Positions 5,958 to 6,883 of a stretch of DNA of 6,883 nucleotides are shown here, in pieces. Below the pieces are notes generated by a model. The model searched no databases. It was not told the origin of the DNA and saw only the letters and a program-made list of their open reading frames with translations. Position 1 is the first letter of the stretch. Every line of letters starts with the position of its first letter. The DNA comes from an uncultured candidate division Zixibacteria bacterium (lineage in GTDB: Bacteria; Zixibacteria; MSB-5A5; GN15; FEB-12). The DNA lies in contig CAJVYT010000232.1 in assembly GCA_913009765.1 (NCBI GenBank), forward strand, positions 1 to 6,883. The letters are read 5' to 3'. The translations under genes were made by a program, and so were the position numbers.

Positions 5958-6185
5958 TCAACCCTTGCGGCTGAGCAGATGATTTCAAGTGGTAAAAGTG
6001 TCAGTGCCTTGGCGCCATTGACACATTCCCTGTTATTGGGTATCAAGGATTATATATTCAGGCTTGGCTTTATAGACGGAAGGGAGGGCTTTAATGTAGC
6101 CCTCCTCAAGTCCCTCGGCGTATACTTTAAGTATGCGAAACTCCTTGAACTCCAGCATAAAGGGGTAAGCGACGAAGACGCATAG
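5958..6185 (+). pseudogene. C-terminal remnant of a GT2 glycosyltransferase (LPS-core type)
   Basis: The frame reads YSTLAAEQMISSGKSVSAL, APLTHSL, YIFRLGFIDGREGF and ALLKSLGVYFKYAKLLEL. This is the conserved tail of GT2 enzymes of the lipooligosaccharide-core group, where a membrane-associated helix carries '.YI.+LGF.DG..G...A.L...YVF.KYAKL'. The N-terminal GT-A domain, with its nucleotide-sugar site, is missing: the reading frame runs upstream only into the right end of the IS481-like element, where ATGs at 5913 and 5940 lie inside the IS repeats. Full-length members are about 250 aa; about 75 residues remain. It may yield a short IS-fused peptide, but not a glycosyltransferase. It supports a Gram-negative host with an LPS cluster here. 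Confidence 0.75.
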
Positions 6186-6247
6186 CGGCCTCTCCCTGTC
6201 AACTTTCAGATGGAGTGCAGCTTTCAGGGTTGAAATTTTTGGTCTGC

Positions 6248-6541
6248 TCAGGGTTTTCCGTTATCGCTTTTAACCTCAAACGCTTCCTTTATCTTTTCCA
6301 ACACCTTTTCTCCAATTCCCTTGACCTTAAGCAGTTCATCCATATCCTTTACAGGCCCATGTTCCTGCAGATACCCTAAAATGACTGATGCCTTTTTTTC
6401 TCCGATTCCCTTGACTGATGTCAGGGTTTCAAGTGTGGCGTTGTTAATGTCCTTCTTCTGCAGTACATCCGCCGAGACAGCGGTTACTCCAGAGACAAGA
6501 AAAATACCTAAAAACATAACGACAATCAGCTTTGCTTTCAT
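6248..6541 (-). CDS. Small secreted ComEA-like helix-hairpin-helix DNA-binding protein, 97 aa
   Basis: I chose ATG at 6541 because GGAGG (6551-6547, minus strand) stands five bases upstream, and because the next residues form a clean signal peptide: MKAKLIVVMF, a hydrophobic core, then AVSA with cleavage likely after residue 24. A start at 6562 would add seven charged residues and lacks this site. The mature part has DINNA (31-35), then two helix-hairpin-helix motifs with VKGIG at 43-47 and 73-77. This is the tandem HhH fold of the ComEA C-terminus, which binds double-stranded DNA without sequence preference. In transformable bacteria ComEA in the periplasm helps pull DNA in. Small stand-alone versions are common, and not all are proven competence genes. 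The gene converges on the GT2 remnant; I see no strong terminator in 6186-6247. Confidence 0.88.
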   Translation of the reverse strand: MKAKLIVVMFLGIFLVSGVTAVSADVLQKKDINNATLETLTSVKGIGEKKASVILGYLQEHGPVKDMDELLKVKGIGEKVLEKIKEAFEVKSDNGKP

Positions 6542-6581
6542 CCAGCCCTCCCCGTGTTTCATATTTTATATGTTCTAAAAC

Positions 6582-6610
6582 ATTATACCTGAGACGCCCC
6601 TTTTTTTAAT
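6582..6610 (-). promoter_or_regulatory. Candidate sigma-70 promoter of the ComEA-like gene
   Basis: On the minus strand a perfect TATAAT (6587-6582) lies about 40 bases before the start at 6541. At 17 bp spacing the -35 position reads ATTAAA (6610-6605), a weak match. The G/C block between them reads GGGGCG. The -10 is convincing; the -35 is not. Confidence 0.5.
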
Positions 6611-6792
6611 ACACCCCTGGCTGTTTTTATCAGTATAGCAATATCCAGCCGGAGATTCCGGTGTTTTTACATGCCATGCGTCAAGGGCTACACGGTATTC
6701 ATAAAGAAGTGTTACAAAGATTTACAGGAGGTCTTGATGTAAACAAATATCCCCTGGGGGTACAATAAAAAGGTGTGGAAAAAGAGGTTAAA

Positions 6793-6856
6793 GGTGGCGT
6801 ATCCTTTCATAGGGAAACAATTAGAAAATCTAATTGAAAGAAAGGAGAACGCCACC
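6793..6856 (+). promoter_or_regulatory. Long leader hairpin sequestering the ribosome binding site of the gene at 6857
   Basis: There are three nested stems. GGTGGCGT (6793-6800) pairs with ACGCCACC (6849-6856), TCCTTTC (6802-6808) with GAAAGGA (6840-6846), and CAATTAGA (6818-6825) with TCTAATTG (6829-6836) over an AAA loop. All three are perfect. The Shine-Dalgarno AAGGAG (6842-6847) is mostly in the second stem, and the base stem ends exactly at the start codon. Possible roles are protection from readthrough translation, as in many insertion sequences, or a leader switch controlled by a ligand, protein or temperature. The pairing is seen directly; the role is inferred. Confidence 0.7.
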
Positions 6857-6883
6857 ATGAAGAAGGATAGAACAAAAGGGAAG
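6857..6883 (+). CDS. Start of an unidentified gene, 3' part outside window
   Basis: ATG 6857 is preceded by AAGGAG (6842-6847) with a nine-base spacer and opens M-K-K-D-R-T-K-G-K before the window ends. Nine residues are too few to identify it. The basic start and the leader hairpin, which resembles that of the IS481-like transposase in design, suggest a transposase, but this is a guess from context. Confidence 0.5.

Larger units (their letters stand above)
6542..6856. other. Intergenic region between the ComEA-like gene and the gene starting at 6857
   Basis: This stretch of 315 bases holds the minus-strand promoter and ribosome binding site of the ComEA-like gene on the left and the leader hairpin of the next gene on the right. 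Between them is a small open stretch (GTG 6661 or ATG 6676 to TAA 6766-6768) ending G-G-L-D-V-N-K-Y-P-L-G-V-Q. It looks faintly protein-like, but I do not recognise it and it has no clear ribosome binding site. TACAAT at 6761-6766 could be a -10 for the rightward gene, with TGTAAA at 6738-6743 as a poor -35. CCCCTGGGG (6751-6759) is a short palindrome. No tRNA or other RNA gene is visible. Confidence 0.35.

Noticed and set aside
6186..6247. Bidirectional terminator between the GT2 remnant and the ComEA-like gene
   Set aside because: CCCTG (6194-6198) and CAGGG (6225-6229) can pair, but a 26-base loop separates them and the rest pairs poorly, despite a short T-run afterwards.
6671..6742. 23-codon reading frame starting at ATG 6671
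   Set aside because: It has no ribosome binding site and no recognisable family, and it overlaps another equally short frame (6661-6768). Chance is likely.

Overview
The window looks like part of a surface-polysaccharide (LPS or exopolysaccharide) locus that mobile DNA has broken up. The organism is probably a Gram-negative environmental bacterium. This rests on a glycosyltransferase tail of the lipooligosaccharide-core type, a B12-dependent radical SAM enzyme, a RAYT transposase with REP hairpins and a PIN-toxin remnant. Together these resemble genomes of Nitrospirota, Desulfobacterota-like or planctomycete lineages, but the sequence does not fix the phylum.

Layout. 1-282 is the 3' end of a GT4 glycosyltransferase. 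467-1966 is an intact 499-aa cobalamin-binding radical SAM protein. 2089-3122 is a second radical SAM gene (SPASM type). It is a pseudogene: a deletion with a frame change removed the part that should carry the CxxxCxxC cluster motif. 3209-4132 is an intact RAYT (HUH/Y1 REP-associated transposase) with a C-terminal helix-turn-helix. Four copies of one ~33-37-bp hairpin lie at 2040-2075, 3137-3173, 4150-4184 and 4493-4525. Two of them, in opposite orientation, bracket the RAYT gene. 4186-4374 is the C-terminal remnant of a DUF3368/PIN-type toxin.

4535-5957 is an IS481-like insertion sequence. It has ~60-bp inverted ends, each built from two tandem 19-bp boxes, a hairpin over the transposase ribosome binding site, a transposase reading frame interrupted twice, and a terminator. 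Its right end runs into the surviving C-terminus of a GT2 glycosyltransferase (to 6185), whose N-terminal part is nowhere in the window. 6248-6541 (minus strand) is a small secreted ComEA-like helix-hairpin-helix protein with a good promoter and ribosome binding site. At the right edge a gene begins at 6857 behind a long leader hairpin that would hide its ribosome binding site, as in the IS481-like element.

How it fits together. The only apparently intact genes are the B12 radical SAM enzyme, the RAYT and the ComEA-like protein. The radical SAM and glycosyltransferase pieces are probably leftovers of a glycan or lipid modification cluster. The RAYT and its hairpins form a plausible active REP system, and the hairpins sit at or near the edges of the broken genes. 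The IS481-like copy looks dead unless both frame breaks are bypassed or are sequencing errors.
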